Shown: in pieces, positions 61,627-62,000 of the stretch
How the letters are laid out: each line of letters opens with the position of its first letter
Numbering within the stretch: the stretch's first letter is position 1
Assembly (NCBI GenBank): GCA_002633005.1
Contig: NMRA01000148.1
Location: 168,831-230,830, forward strand
Source of the DNA: Phoronis australis
Taxonomy: Eukaryota > Phoronida > Phoronidae
Direction of reading: 5' to 3'
DNA: 62,000 nucleotides
Translations under genes and position numbers: made by a program
The notes under the pieces: model-generated
Database searches by the model: none
What the model was told of the DNA's origin: nothing
Seen by the model: the letters and a program-made list of their open reading frames with translations, nothing else

Positions 61627-61824
61627 CAGGGCTTGGAATTTTCCTCTTTTAACAGGGTTTTCTCTTTTTCAGTTTTGATTTCCTCTTATTTAATTTCTAG
61701 TTTCCTCTATTTTATCATTGACTTTACAACACAAAAAATATTTCCATCACACAAGACTATTTGTGCAATGATACATCATCTGGAAAATTTTCCTCTTTTT
61801 TGTCATTAGTCATTCCAAGCCCTG
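61627..61824. mobile_element. 198-bp MITE with target duplication
   Basis: Ends 'cagggcttggaatttt' and 'cattccaagccctg' are inverted repeats, flanked on both sides by GTACTT (61,621-61,626 and 61,825-61,830). The interior is T/C-rich with repeated 'tttcctctttt' words. Probably hAT- or P-like; the 6-7 bp duplication leaves the superfamily open. Confidence 0.7.
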
Positions 61825-62000
61825 GTACTTGATACCAAAAGAGAATAGTCAGTATACCTTAGATAATGGAATGTTAGCTTACACACCCCCAGAAGCTTCG
61901 AAAGATGTAATGATAAGTTTGTCTGTATGCTTGATGTGAAAGAAATACAATGTTACATACTTGGCACCTTATCACCCAAAGCAAACATGTATCCTCTTGA

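Overview
This is a eukaryotic, animal-type window: spliced genes with GT-AG introns, long AT-rich introns and a mixed transposon load. There are no bacterial operons, CRISPR arrays or functional RNA genes that I can support. Three conserved animal genes are recognisable from translated exons with matching splice phases. The moderate introns, the near-identical kilobase-scale duplications next to assembly gaps, and the mix of Kolobok-like, hAT-like, LINE and Penelope-like sequences suggest a highly heterozygous invertebrate, perhaps a marine deuterostome. I cannot name the species.

Layout. (1) About 1-9,150, plus strand: the 3' two thirds of OSGEP (the Kae1 subunit of KEOPS, tRNA t6A synthesis), eight exons ending in a stop at 8321; the N-terminal exons lie left of the window. 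(2) About 9,100-34,110, minus strand: a complete MALT1-type paracaspase gene (death domain, two N-terminal Ig domains, paracaspase, third Ig-like domain). Fourteen exons join in frame to about 699 residues. Its 3' end meets that of OSGEP tail to tail near 9,100. (3) About 34,110-37,476: the interval between MALT1 and LRWD1, which are head to head, filled with fold-back MITE-like elements. (4) 37,477-about 59,976, plus strand: LRWD1/ORCA (leucine-rich repeats, basic linker, WD40 repeats), fifteen exons joining to about 656 residues. (5) About 60,000-62,000: repeats and one unassigned open frame.

Two blocks are duplicated. In MALT1, the two exons of the first Ig domain occur twice (25.2-27.75 kb and 28.43-30.83 kb), with a single n at 28,431. 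In LRWD1, three WD40 exons occur twice (50.7-53.9 kb and 54.79-58.0 kb), separated by a 796-base N gap. The LRWD1 copy would break the reading frame if both blocks were spliced in, so it is most likely two haplotypes assembled in series. The MALT1 copy is frame-compatible and so remains ambiguous.

Mobile DNA: a TTAA-flanked Kolobok-like element with a broken THAP-domain reading frame (15,236-16,800); hAT-like elements with 5-bp target duplications; a 5'-truncated LINE; a Penelope-like remnant; tRNA-derived SINEs; several palindromic MITE families; and many mini- and microsatellites. The three genes share no pathway (tRNA modification, innate/NF-kB signalling, replication/heterochromatin), so their linkage is most simply ordinary gene order. 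I found no convincing new biological system.
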